A stretch of DNA of 64,000 nt from Cristatella mucedo (Eukaryota; Bryozoa; Phylactolaemata; Cristatellidae): assembly GCA_009760855.2 (NCBI GenBank), contig WPIO01000062.1:840001-904000 (forward strand), written 5' to 3'. The notes below the pieces were generated by a model that was given only the letters and a program-made list of their open reading frames with translations, made no database searches and was not told the origin of the DNA. A program made the position numbers and the translations under genes. This document shows, in pieces, positions 32,383 through 43,239 of the stretch. Within the stretch, counting starts at the first letter, position 1. Each line of letters begins with the position of its first letter.

Positions 32383-35248
32383 GTAAGTCATAATAAGCCG
32401 CCGCCTCGAACCGGCGCCGAGCTCGCTCGCTCGCTTCCGTCGACCGCGAGCGGGCGGCGGCGGCACCACTTCCTTCTCGAGCTCGGCGCGGGATCGCGCC
32501 GCCCGACCGCGGGATCGCGCCTCACGCCTCGCCGCATGCTCGCTCGCTTAGCCGCACGTTGTCGCCACGCACGCACGCACACGCCGCCGCCGCCGCTCGA
32601 ACGCGCAGTACGTCCCGGCGTGTGCCTTAACGTAGGTAACCTACGGCCCGCGTAGGGCGTGCCGCCGAACGCTCGCAATCCTCGCGGTTGCTAAAAGTCG
32701 CAGAGTCGCAGCGACGGAGCTCCGCAAGTTCGGGAAGCGGGAGCCGTTGCCATTTCTCCATCTCTCCGCTCTGCTCCGTCCCGCTTCTCGCCGTGCGGAC
32801 TGATCAGCGGCTCCGAATGACCAGCCGCTCTCCTCCGAAAAGCAAGCCGGCCAGCGCTCCCTCCTTACCTCCCCCCCCCCGGCGCCGGCGGCATCCCGCT
32901 TCCGTCTTAACGTCTGGCGCCTCCACGCGCGCCACGAGTCGAGAGCGAGCCGAGCGCCGAGAGTGAGTCGCGCCAGCTGGCTCCGTCGCCGTCTCGGCCG
33001 CTCGGCGGCGGTAGGATCGAGGCGGGAGAAGACCGCTAGGCCGCTGCTACCGAAGTAGGCCGTCTGCGGTAATTGCCACAGCTCAAGATGGACTCGCTGA
33101 GAGAAAAGAGTCTCGCACGGCTATCTCCCGCTTCGATTGAAACGACGCGCGCCGAGAAGCTGGGCGGGCTTTGAAGTGCTAGCGCTGTCAAGCATCAAAT
33201 CGTAGGGTGAGCGAAGTGAACGGCCCGCAGTTCGAACAGCAAATGGACAGTGCCTGGAGCGAATGATATGGGCGCTTCGTTATTATACTGGGCAGGCCAT
33301 TACTTAACCTCCGGCCATTTGCGACGAGCACTTTGCCGGTCAGCGCCAAGCACGGAGCGGCGACGTCTGCTTGTTGCCACGGGCGCTGGTGGAATCAAAA
33401 AGACTCCTGCCGTAAAACTGCTAGAATCATGAGGACTGTGTGGCCGTTGAGTTGGACAGCATTCTACAGAGCCCGCCCACCCGCCCCCTACCAAAAAGTC
33501 TTGGCTGCTTTCGGTGAGCAATAAGTAGCTAACTGTTACTACTTATATCAATCTGTGGCAATATTAAAAGAAAAGCAAGGCGCATCACAGAATTCGGAGA
33601 GTCGGCGAAGTAAGCAGCCATGACGTACAAGCGTAGAATTCTGAGTCGGCGAGCGGTTCGTTAGCTGCAGTCGGCTCGACGCTGCTTAACCTGCGACGCT
33701 CCTTAGCCCGTTCGTCCGCAAGTAACAACAGGAAACCTTGTCAGCTTCGATGACTCGCAAACCATTCTCATTCAGAGCTCACCTCTCTCCTCACGAGCCC
33801 TACCTCGATGCCATAGGCTTGAGCAGTGTAGCTAATAATAATCATAGGTTGTTGTACAGCGCAGTAGAAAAAAGTAAACCGAGATCTGGGTGCTTTATAA
33901 TTCACTGTAAGCGGGGGGGCCCCCGAAGCCAGGAGTGGAGCTGGGGGGGTGGGGTAACGGTTTTGGGGCGTCCCCCAGCGCCAGGAGCAAGCGAAAACTG
34001 GCCTAAATGATGCCAAGCACCCAGGGGCCAGCCGCCCCACTGGTTGCCAGACTCGGCTTTCACCTACCAGACCAGGGGGTGGCAGGTGCAACTCCGGCCA
34101 CCGATGGCTTCGCCTCTTACTGTAAGGGAATCGGTAGCCGGAGGTTAATGACATTAATGGCACCAACGCTACGACGCTGAGGCGGCAGGCCATCACCGTA
34201 CGCATGGCCTGACCGATGAAGTTCAAGGCTGAACTTCGATTAGCTAATGAGCTTGAACTTGTGATCTTTGACGGGTCGAGCTGATGCGATAGAGGCCAGC
34301 CGCCAATGCTCCACTTAGCCGGCCTAGCCCCGCCCTCTGCTCACCAGCCCGATCGCTGCATTACGATTATTCTGGTGGATGAGTAAAAATATAAGAAATG
34401 CTAGCAGATCTAGACAAGTTTGGCAGTAGAGAAAAACTAGTGCATGAATGTATGAGAAAAGAAGCATTCGAAAATGACACGCCGAGGCATATAACGGGGC
34501 GGGGGCGAACTTCGTACAGCCAATTCTTGAGCAGCACAGATAACTCGGCGGCTCGCCGAGTTTCTCTGGCAGCTTGCACACGACCCACTTTAGATTAGTT
34601 CATTGAAGCCTCTTCGAAGCTCGTAGGGCATACGGTCACTCTTGCACATTTTCCGCATACGACACTTTTATGTTCTCTTTCTTCTGGAAAATCGGGTGTC
34701 AATGCGCTGCAGCTTGCTGGCGTCGTATTTTTAGAGTCGCGAGTGGCTACGAGAGGCAAGCGGCTTCACCGGAAGATCCATGTTCCTAATACCCGAACCT
34801 TCAACGACTGCAGCCCTGGTAAGTAGCCAGGAGCCGAGCGGAGCCCGGTCGTGTCAAGGTCGTGCGTGCGTGCGTGCCGGCCAGCGAGCCAGCGTGGGGC
34901 TCTCTGTCGGAGCGGAGCGACTTTTCGCTACAGGATCTCTCTGCTCATCACGACGTGCAATCGCTACTACGAAACGTGAGCTCAGTGGCAGCGACCGTCG
35001 ATCACTACGCGCGGCACGTGCAGGGCCATCACGGCTGCAGACTAAATAGTACGGACTTACGAAAGCAGACGGCCGACCTCCTGAAGGCGGTCGACAATAT
35101 TGTCGTCTACCTTCATGTCCTCGCCGGCGCGTCGTCGCTGCCGTGTCCGACGAATGCCGCCGTTCAGCAGCAGCTGGTAGAGTGCAAGGTGGGAAGTTAC
35201 TGGCTCTTCAAAGGCATCCATCGACTGCTCTCGGCGAGGCTTTTGTAG
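32206..35248 (+). CDS. Predicted secreted four-helix cytokine (LIF/CNTF/IL-6-like), three exons
   Basis: Exons 32206-32382, 34735-34818 and 34934-35248 join in phase 0 at both introns to give 191 residues and a TAG stop. Seen: a hydrophobic leader at about residues 11-23; cysteines in the predicted mature part at 29, 122, 158 and 171; N-glycosylation sequons at N101 and N125; four stretches of amphipathic-helix character at about 36-68, 88-118, 127-153 and 160-190. Long-chain class I cytokines have this size, this up-up-down-down helix order and phase-0 introns. The fourth helix, with Cys171 followed by an aromatic/basic segment (YWLFK), resembles helix D of LIF, oncostatin M and CNTF. The FxxK receptor motif of that family reads VQQQ here. 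Inferred role: extracellular ligand for a gp130/Domeless-type receptor acting through JAK/STAT. The start has a usable context (gagaccATGc) and a TATA-like box lies about 75 bases upstream. Introns are 2352 and 115 bases. The gene structure is well supported; the family call is inference, and EPO/G-CSF-like or a non-cytokine helical protein remain possible. Confidence 0.68.
32383..34734 (+). other. Intron 1 of the cytokine-like gene, unassigned content
   Basis: GC-rich at the start (32400-33200, with a poly-C run near 32870), then mixed. At 33900-34230 there is a block with G and C homopolymers and an open minus-strand frame (33768-34226) of unknown nature. No other exon recognised. Confidence 0.45.
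34735..34818 (+). CDS. Cytokine-like gene exon 2: end of helix A and AB loop
   Basis: 28 codons between an acceptor (cgtatttttag) and the donor CTG|gtaagt, phase 0 on both sides. Residues 60-68 continue helix A (SREWLREAS). Residues 69-87 are proline- and glycine-containing and fit the long AB crossover loop of long-chain cytokines. A second acceptor at 34712 would open another frame with the wrong exit phase for exon 3, so it was not used. Confidence 0.6.
34934..35248 (+). CDS. Cytokine-like gene exon 3: helices B, C and D, stop
   Basis: Begins after tttcgctacag in phase 0 and ends at TAG (35246-35248). It encodes residues 88-191, with both N-glycosylation sequons (NVS at 101, NST at 125) and cysteines 122, 158 and 171. 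Having helices B to D in one terminal exon matches the known layout of LIF, CT-1 and CLCF1. Codon use is GC-rich like exon 1. Confidence 0.68.
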   Translation, partial: DLSAHHDVQSLLRNVSSVAATVDHYARHVQGHHGCRLNSTDLRKQTADLLKAVDNIVVYLHVLAGASSLPCPTNAAVQQQLVECKVGSYWLFKGIHRLLSARLL

Positions 35249-37330
35249 ACTCGTTACGGGTCGCGAACCTGCCCGCCTTCACTTATTCCGCAAGATAACG
35301 GACTCTGCGCGATACTGCCAGCGCCGTTTCCACGAAGGCTATCTCGCGCTCAGCCATCTCAGTCGCCGATCCAGGGTCGAAGAGGCGCCGACTCCCAGGG
35401 CACCAAGGGTCCGGTCTGACCCCTTCTCCTCACTAAGCCCGTCGTTTCGTCTCAACCGGCAGCCACGTGGCGAGCTCGTGACCTACGATGCTCGCCGCGA
35501 TCTTCAGCTTCCGTCACTGAGGCAAGCAACTCATAGATAAAATGGGTATTTCAGTAAACCCCACGAAGCGTACTGGCGAGAAGGAGCTTTCGCCGATATG
35601 AAAGTCTGATTATATGCTATCTCGAGTAAGAAGATGGTATTATAGACACGCATGCATCTTTCGACCACCGGTCGAGCTACTTAACCGGTCGCCCGCCGGC
35701 TCGTCCTTCAGAATGCGACTCGTGACTACGGACATTTCTCACTGTGCTTTGTCGACTTGAGTCCCGCTGAAGACGACGCTTTGACTCTGCATTTTCAAAA
35801 TATATATGCATGTGTACTGAGCTATGTCTGTTAGAGTTCTTTCTCAGCAGTCACTAGCAGTAAAGCTATTGGCAAAAGATGAATAGATGGACTGGGTAGG
35901 GAACGAATCGCTCGCAGCGCTAGTAATTACAGAACCAAGAATAAGACACTTCTACAGTGCCCTGAAAGAATTAAACCTCTTTTCTATGTACTTTGCAATT
36001 TCTGGGAATGAAGTATGTCAATTGGTCAGTACTAACATGCAGTGTCACCACGCGTAAGGAAACAAATGGCGATTGACACTGACAGAGCGACGGTGACATG
36101 AACAGGTGGGAATTCAGCTTCTGGCGCAAGAAATTCCATCGTACTCAAAATCAAACCTTTGCGAGAGATAACTAGCCAGCGTGTACCTGCGCTTTCCGGG
36201 CTATAATCGTCTTTTCACGACTGGCACAGCAGTTTTCTAGTAGCCCCTATCTCACCTGCTAATACAAGGCTACTGCGCTAATACGCCAATGCTCTTTTTG
36301 GTAAATATCCTATATAACCCAATGAGTCACTGTAGTGTGGCAGACTCTCATTGCTTCACAAGGCTCACCGATTCAAAACGAAGCTATTTGCGTTAGGTGG
36401 CAACGAATAACGCGCGCCCTAATACAAATGGGAAGTGAAGCGGTTGCAAAATGGTATTTCTTCTAACCCTAATCGTTCAAGCTCAGCCTCCCAAATTAAT
36501 TAATTCCCGGTTTCAATCATTTAGCACAAAGTTACGAAAAAACCCTATTCCGAGTCCAATGAATACGGAATAACGAAACCCGAATAAAGTCACAAACGAA
36601 TAACGGTCTTGTGGCGGGGTACCATTGTGAGTGACCAAGGCCGCCGAGGCGCTGCTGTGATGAAAGTAAGAACTTGGTCAGTGCGAGTGGATGAACAATA
36701 GGCTTTTACCTTTTTCTTTTGCTTGTCTTTTGGCTGTGTAGTTTCCCTTGTTGAATACGCTTATCGCACTGTGACAACTTCTTCTTTCAGCTGCAGCCTT
36801 GCAGACTTAGACTCTGCACACTCGCCACCAGAAATGTGGCCTGTGCAGTGGTCACCGAGGCCGTGCTTATAACAGCAATCAACCACAGAGGCTCGAACAT
36901 CCGGTACTGAGGGCAAAGCCAGTGCCTGAAATCCTGAGGCTTCAGAAGACGACGCGCTTGCGCCATTCATACAGCTCACTCCCTAGTCACCCTAGTCACC
37001 ACTACACGTGTCGCTCGCAGCCTTTAGGCTGCGTGGTCGTAGCAGCCACTACTGAGGGAAGCACCAAATACTTTGGTGCAGACACGCGAGATGGCAAATA
37101 ATGTGTGGTCTTAATAAATTCAGCATTGAATCTTTTTTTAGTGATTCGGCGTTTGCCAGAATCTCCTCTAAATATGTAAAACAGATCGGACAGAGAAACA
37201 GCGGTAGCCGAAAAAAATCTTTTTTACAAGTGCAACAATATCCTGTAAACTAAGGTCCACCGGTTTTGCATGGGTCTACCTTCATCTTAAGAATTGATTT
37301 CGAAAGTTTTGAGTAAACTCCGAAAATGCA
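35249..37330. other. Sequence downstream of the cytokine-like gene
   Basis: Should include its 3' UTR, but no early poly(A) signal is obvious: candidates are attaaa near 35970 and aataaa near 36585. Apart from a weak minus-strand exon candidate at 36761-36908, nothing is recognised. Confidence 0.35.
36761..36908 (-). CDS. Candidate terminal exon with a DB-module-like Cys-Cys motif
   Basis: On the minus strand the frame after ttctgaagcctcag reads GFQALALPSVPDVR...VVDCCYKHGLGDHCTGH and runs to TAA at the left. VxxCCxxxGxxxxC is reminiscent of the DB module found at the C-terminus of some Ig/FN3 surface proteins of invertebrates. Only one module half is visible, and a plus-strand acceptor (cttctttcag) overlaps, so orientation is uncertain. 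Confidence 0.15.
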
Positions 37331-37332
37331 CC

Positions 37333-37490
37333 GAGGGAGTCCTACAGGGGGTAAGGTGCTCGCTCTTGATGACTGAGGTTGTGGGTTCAAATTCTGCAGT
37401 GGGCGATCCTTTATTGTCAACTGCAAGCGTTGGCAGTATCCTTTAAGGCTGCTTTACCGCCATAAAAACGAAGCTGTTAAATCAGCCAAT
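37333..37490 (+). mobile_element. SINE1 copy
   Basis: aaggtgctcgctcttgatga, ggttgtgggttcaaattctg, gtgggcgatcctttattgtc and an end in gaagctgttaaatcagcc. Confidence 0.8.
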
Positions 37491-38125
37491 ATTTTTTTTA
37501 AGTGGTGATATATGGACAGTTGAAAGTCGCTTGTATTTGCCATCAGTTGAAGCCAACTTATGAGCATGAGTTGCATTTTATCCTCATACAGTTTGCCAAG
37601 ATCTGATAACATCCAGAAATGCACCATCCAAAATGTAGAAAAGTACCGTTGAATTGCAGTGCGAGCTTCCTTTTAATGAACAGGGAGATGTGGATGCATG
37701 TCCTCGACAGAAAATGGTGTCGCGTGTCATAGCTTCAAACAATCTTTCCCAAAAGGGTAGACTAAATTTATAGCAGAAATTTTCAACGGCGGACCTACGG
37801 GGAATAATACGTGTCATCAACTGCAGGAGTCCTTGACCACGTCAGAAATCCAGTGAGTTTGCTCGGCGAGGTCTGACTTGGACCGGTTTAGAACGGGCCA
37901 CGGAGTCCACCGGCGAGAGCTAGCCTCCAAGGTCAAGGTCTAATCATGTACCACGTAGGAGTGGCATCTCGAAGAGAGATGTAGGACGATAACTGAAAGA
38001 GTTCACACACATGGACCAGGCTTTGTAAGAATAGTTCGGGCGATTACTCATTCTTTGAGTGCAATCTGAAAGAAACTCTATTTCAATGACTGGTTTAAGA
38101 ATTTCTGCTACAGTGGGAGATAAAA
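37491..38125. other. Unassigned sequence
   Basis: The minus-strand frame at 37584-37820 has no recognised domain. Confidence 0.25.
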
Positions 38126-38127
38126 AG

Positions 38128-39130
38128 TCAATAATAATAATAATAATGTACTTGATAAAGCGCCCTCAGAGAACTTAATCTCTTTCTAGGCACTTTACAT
38201 TTGCTGCAAAGGGAAATGCAATTAAATGGTAAGTAAAATCATGCTTGAAAAGCAAACAAAATGAATAACATGGTTAGTGGCAGCATGCACAGTGTCAACA
38301 CGCATAAGCACGTGATGGACGAATCATAGGGACCCACTAAATGCTGTCCTAAATAGGTGTGTTTTTAAGTTCCTTTTAAATGTGGTCAGGTCAGGGGATG
38401 TTCTGACGCAGGTCGGGAGGGAAGTCCAGGCTTTGGGAGCATACGAACTAAATGCACGGTCTCCAAAGGATTTGAGGTTTGTACGACGTATTTCTAGACT
38501 GCTGGATTCCGAAAAGCGAGTGGTACGATGCTTGGCCTGATGGGGTAGTATATCTAAGAGATAGGCTGGAGCCATAGAATGAAGGGACCTAAAAGTGAAC
38601 GACAAAACCTTGAAGTCAATCCGTTGCTTGACTGGTAGCCAGTGCAGGTCGGCGAGAAGTGGAGTAATGTGGCAACTGCGACGCTCACGACAGACAAGCC
38701 TAGCTGCCGAGTTTTGCACCAGCTGCAATCGCCTGATCGCACATGCTGGTAGGCCAGTAAGCAGTGAGTTACAGAAGTCGAGACGAGATGTCACGAATGC
38801 ATGGACCAACTTAGACGTGGTATCCTTATCTAAACAAGCCCGAATTTTAGCAATATTGTGAAGCTGAAAATAGGCAGATTTGACTGTGGAGCTGATATCG
38901 TTGTCTAACGAGAGGTCGCTTTGGAATATGACACCTAGATTTTGAGCTGATTCGACAGGAGATATTCTGGCAGAGCCAATTTTGAGAGTTAGCCTTTCCA
39001 ATTTGTGAATCACACTGGGTTTGCCCATAACTAGTAAGTTAATTTTGTCATCGTTTAGTTTTAGAAAATTTGCTGCCATCCATGTGCGGATGTCATCAAT
39101 GCATGCAGCAAGTGAGTTGGAGGCGGCGAG
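38128..39130 (-). mobile_element. L2 family B, antisense, intact C-terminal domain
   Basis: (AAT)n and the antisense tail are followed by a minus-strand frame (38324-39133, 269 residues) without lesions: WMAANFLKLNDDKINLLVMG, NLGVIFQSDLSLDNDISS, LVHAFVTSRLDFCNSLLTG, RRSCHITPLLADLHWLPVKQ and NLKSFGDRAFSSYAPKAWTS. This is the C-terminal part of LINE ORF2 only; the RT core is missing because of 5' truncation. It is almost identical to the copy at 51.0-51.7 kb. Confidence 0.95.
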
Positions 39131-39910
39131 CAACCGAGGGAGCGGAGGCGGTGCAGTTTTTTTTACAGAATGTGTGAGCAGATGGTCACGTGATAGTTTC
39201 CTTTTAAAAACAGATTAAAACGATAGGACTAATGTGCTAGTGCTTGTAGCTTTCGTTTTTGTCCAGCGGAGGAGCGGGCTGTAGCCATTTTCCAGCGAAA
39301 GATTTGGTAAAGATATTTTCACCTTCAGCCGTCTCGGGATGGGTGGACAGATCGGAGAAGTCGAGGGATCCATCAAGAGCTGGAGAAAAGGCGCCCAAGG
39401 ATCGGTAGTAGCTGGGGTCAGGGTCAGAGGTCAAAGCTCAGGTAGAGTCTAGACTAAAATAAGGATGCCTTCGAAGCCCCGGTTTTGGTTTTTACTCTAC
39501 ATAGCCAGCTTATAGTAAGAAGCGGTGACAGGCAGACCTCGATTGCCTCCCAAGCACCTCTCTAGAAAGCACTCCGGATTTTTCAGGGCTACTAGCGCTG
39601 CATTTGAGGCCATTTTAACCCCGCCTCCCAGTTGTCCTACGGGCTCTCACCGCATGAACTTAACACCGCTGTCTCTATGCCAGACTTCTTTATTCTTGTC
39701 AAGGGACAGTAAACAATGACTTTCCATTCACACTTTCGTTCAACGAGTCCAGTATATGTCATCAGAGACCAGATGCAGTCATACTTGTGGATATTTCTGA
39801 GATCTCACCGAAGCACCTGGGTATGCAAAGCACCGCACAGATAAATGGATTTGCCGACGAATTTATAGCAGAAAGCCGTTAGAGACTAACACTGCAGTCA
39901 TTGCCAAGTC
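39131..39910. other. Unassigned sequence
   Basis: Short frames without domains; no repeat recognised. Confidence 0.25.
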
Positions 39911-39914
39911 TTGC

Positions 39915-40405
39915 CAAGAGTACTCGTGTGCTTATGCGTGCTGACACTGTGCATGCTGCCACTAACCACACTTGCATGCTGACCCTGTGCATGTCACCCC
40001 TAACCATGTTATTCATGTTGTTTATCAAGCATGGTACCACTCACCATTCGATCGTGTTTCCTTTGTAGCAAATGCAAAGCGCCTAGTGTGTTTTTTTTAA
40101 TTGGGGACAGTGCCCCTGATCGTTGTACGAGTGGGTTGTGACACTCGATGTGGTATGCGGGCGGGACGTGCTATTGGCGATTGTTGTGACAAGGGAGCCA
40201 TGGGACTCCGCTGGGCGAGAGGGGCGAAGAGAGTCGTGCTTCGCCATGCTCTGCGAGTGGTGAAATAAACTGGCGGCGTTGCTCGTCGGCTAGCGTTCTG
40301 CGCTGTTCGCTAAGATAACTCAAGCTACACCTAGAAAGAGATTGAGCTTTCTGCGGGCGCTTTATCAAGTATATTAAGAGTATTAATATTATTATTATTA
40401 TTACT
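39915..40405 (+). mobile_element. L2 family B 3' UTR and tail, split by a solo LTR
   Basis: 39920-40086 matches the family B 3' UTR (ctgacactgtgcatgctgcc, accctgtgcatgtcacccct). The terminal hairpin block resumes at 40330 (cctagaaagagattgagctt, ggcgctttatcaagtat) and ends in (ATT)n. Confidence 0.92.
40087..40329 (+). mobile_element. Solo LTR with 5-base target duplication
   Basis: The 243-base insert starts TGTG and ends TACA, and is flanked by cctag on both sides (40082-40086 and 40330-40334). It contains an aataaa signal near 40264. Removing it restores a continuous L2 tail. This is the structure left when two LTRs of a retrotransposon recombine. The orientation follows from the poly(A) signal. 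Confidence 0.88.
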
Positions 40406-43238
40406 TGCTTAATAGCAACGCAGTCACCGGTGTGACCGTTAACGTGAGTGACCCTTTCACATGCTGGTTTATAGAGAAGAAGGGACTCGGAATCTTCGAA
40501 AAAGCAATTTCACGACCGTCCGAAGGCGAGCTAACATTGATATATTAAAGTCGCCGATAATTCTGAATGGGTGAACGCTCGCAAACTCCTTCAACAAGAG
40601 GTTTTTAAAGACCAAAAACGATATAAAACCTTCCTTCAGTGGAAATTACGGTCTGTAGTTAGAGTGGGAAAGACGCTCAGTATTATACGTCCACCGGCCA
40701 GGTCGAGCGCGCGGCTGCGAGTTTTAGCGACTCTCGGCGAAGAGCTTTATCTACACGTGTCTGTCCGTCATCTGCTCTTTAAAGGGTCAGCTGCTTGATC
40801 TCTACTCGATAATAGATAGCAGATAGTGGACAGCTAATAATAGTTGGTCGTCAATGGATGGCGGAGAGCATGCGCGAGCGAGCGAAGCAGGCGGCGTCGA
40901 ACGGCGTTGAACCTTCGACCACAGTGACCTCTAGCGGGCAGTTGTCGGTGCAGAAGCCGGACCCGCGTTTTCATGTCCAGGCTCTACATTTTGTATTTAC
41001 GGACGGTAATGCGTACAATATCTCCTCGCCTTGTTTATGGAATGAGCTTAGACACTCTGACATGCGTCTAAGTTACTGTTCCGAATGCGTATCTCGAGTT
41101 TAATCGGGCGTAATAAGTTCCTGCGTGGAATTGTCAAGGGTCATTTTCTTTAGGATCTGTCTTAGCTTCTTTCCTGGATTATCGCGAAGAGAATCAGCTA
41201 AAAAAACAACTTATTTGACAACTACCCTATGACTTAATGGAAGCGCTAAAATATCGCAGCAATTAGCTGAATGTCGCAATACTGCTGTAAAGACAATTTC
41301 TTCTCTGCAACATTGATTGCGCACAGTTCCCTTATGATCTTGGAGGTGCACGGTTAATTGTGTGCAATCATTCGGAGATCAGGAGCTCCTCGTATCCACC
41401 TACTCTGTCCGCGTGCTACTGTGGCTCTTAACCACCTTACGCGGGCAGTTCTCTGCTTCCTAAAAGGTTTATACAGACATAAATACATTTATGCACAGCC
41501 AGTGTCACGAATCCGAAGCCTTGGCTAGTGTTTCTGTCACGGAAATAGTGTTTCGTTTTGCTTGACGACTGAAACTGTGGACAGAGTGTGGAAGCATGGA
41601 AAGATTCAGCAGAAGGGGCGCCGTATCCACATGATGAGTGAGGGCAAAGCCAGCACTCGACTAGATCTCCAGACTCGAACCCTGTAGCCACCAGCTTCTC
41701 ACAGTCGTCGCCGTTTTTCGATTTAAAACGTGGCCCTTACGGCGAGCGCAGTCGGTACCAGAACAGAACATCGAGATCTCGAGGTTGTTTTACCATCAGC
41801 GATTGGTTTTCACTTTTTGAATACCACCACTCCTCCGAAGAGTGATTATTTTGTCACTATTAGAGAGACGCTTTTTTTAGTTTGAGAAACCTCAAGCTGA
41901 AGAAGATTGAAGCAGTCGTTATGCTTAAGCGGAAAATCCGCAAAAAAATGGGCCTCCTGGTAAGTGAGTGCTACTGCAGCTTCGTAGAGTTTGGACAATG
42001 AGCGCCGAATTTGAGGCTGAAAAGCAGAATCTTAGCCAATTACTTGGTCCACAATACATAGTCGCGTCCGCGCGGATGGCTTCATGCGTGTCTTTCTGCC
42101 GTATTGACCTGTCGATCTGCGAGCGATTGTCATCCCATCGCTTTTAAGTACGACAGCACGGCTCCGAAGAAATTCCTCTTACCACAAAGAAGCAAAAACG
42201 CTTCGCTCGACGGGTTGACCCTCGCCAGTAACGAAGTGGGGCCAGCGTGTCACTCACTCGCTCTCCGCGCGTCCGTTGGCGGGCAGCTATGCGAAATCTG
42301 AGTCTATTTCGCCAAAGCCCTCGAAAGATATGCGCCGTCATTGGACAACCTTGCCCAGAAAATGGGGTTAACAATCTGCTTGGACATCGGGAAGAGACGG
42401 TGATCCTTCTCCAAGGACGCTTGCGCTTACCGTAGTACGAAAAACGTGGGGCATCGTAGGGCTCGAAGTAGGAACGTGGAACAGTGAACGCTCGCTACAA
42501 TATCGTGGCTAAAGGAGCGCTGTATCGCAGGAATGTAATGCTACATCGTCGAGAGAAGTTTTGGCGCTGCGAACGAGACGGCCGAGCGACCGTCGCGCAG
42601 GTGCGAGACCTTCACCTTCGTCTTCGTGCAGTCCGAGCTAATGGCTTCAGTAAAGGCACTACATAAACGTGCACTATGGAGAATTTATGGTAGCAGCTTC
42701 CGGTATCGAAGACTTTCCTATGCCTGTATGTATGCGTATGTATCGAGTGTCTGTTCTGCGCTTCAATGCATCAATTCAGACGAAGTTTTACTGTTCAGTT
42801 GAGGAATAGCAAGCTCTGCTAGCTCTTTGATAGCAAGACGTAAGCATTACATTGCAATGTCACGCCGCAATACCAGAATCAATACTTCCTAAGAACTGTA
42901 CGAAAAAGTCGGTTGAAATTGCAACTTTAGCATGAAAAACAAGTATAGAAATACATTTAAAACCCGAAATGAAGTCAGTGACATTCGCAATTGGGAAAAC
43001 CCCAAGAAAAATTAGGCCTTTTCTCAATAATCTTTGTCCAACGTAAAATTAGAAACGCTCTAGAAAAGTGAGGATTCTCTAAATCAATTGTTGCAGCTAC
43101 ACCTACTGTCGATTTTCGAATACTGGCACGTAGTAATTGTCAGCAGCAGCTTGCCATATCCATTTGAGTACCTCTCATTGCTGATTTCGGCTAGTCATCA
43201 TAATTTTCATGGATCACTTCAGCGAGTCAAGGTTATCT
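40406..43238. other. Unassigned sequence, no gene recognised
   Basis: Contains modest frames (40571-40798, 40858-41103, 42104-42301, 42484-42666 on +; 41437-41691 on -) without recognised domains or clear splice partners. Confidence 0.3.
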
Positions 43239-43239
43239 A

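Noticed and set aside
34713-34818. Alternative exon 2 of the cytokine-like gene starting at 34713
   Set aside because: It would be read in a frame that ends in phase 1, incompatible with exon 3, which must be entered in phase 0.
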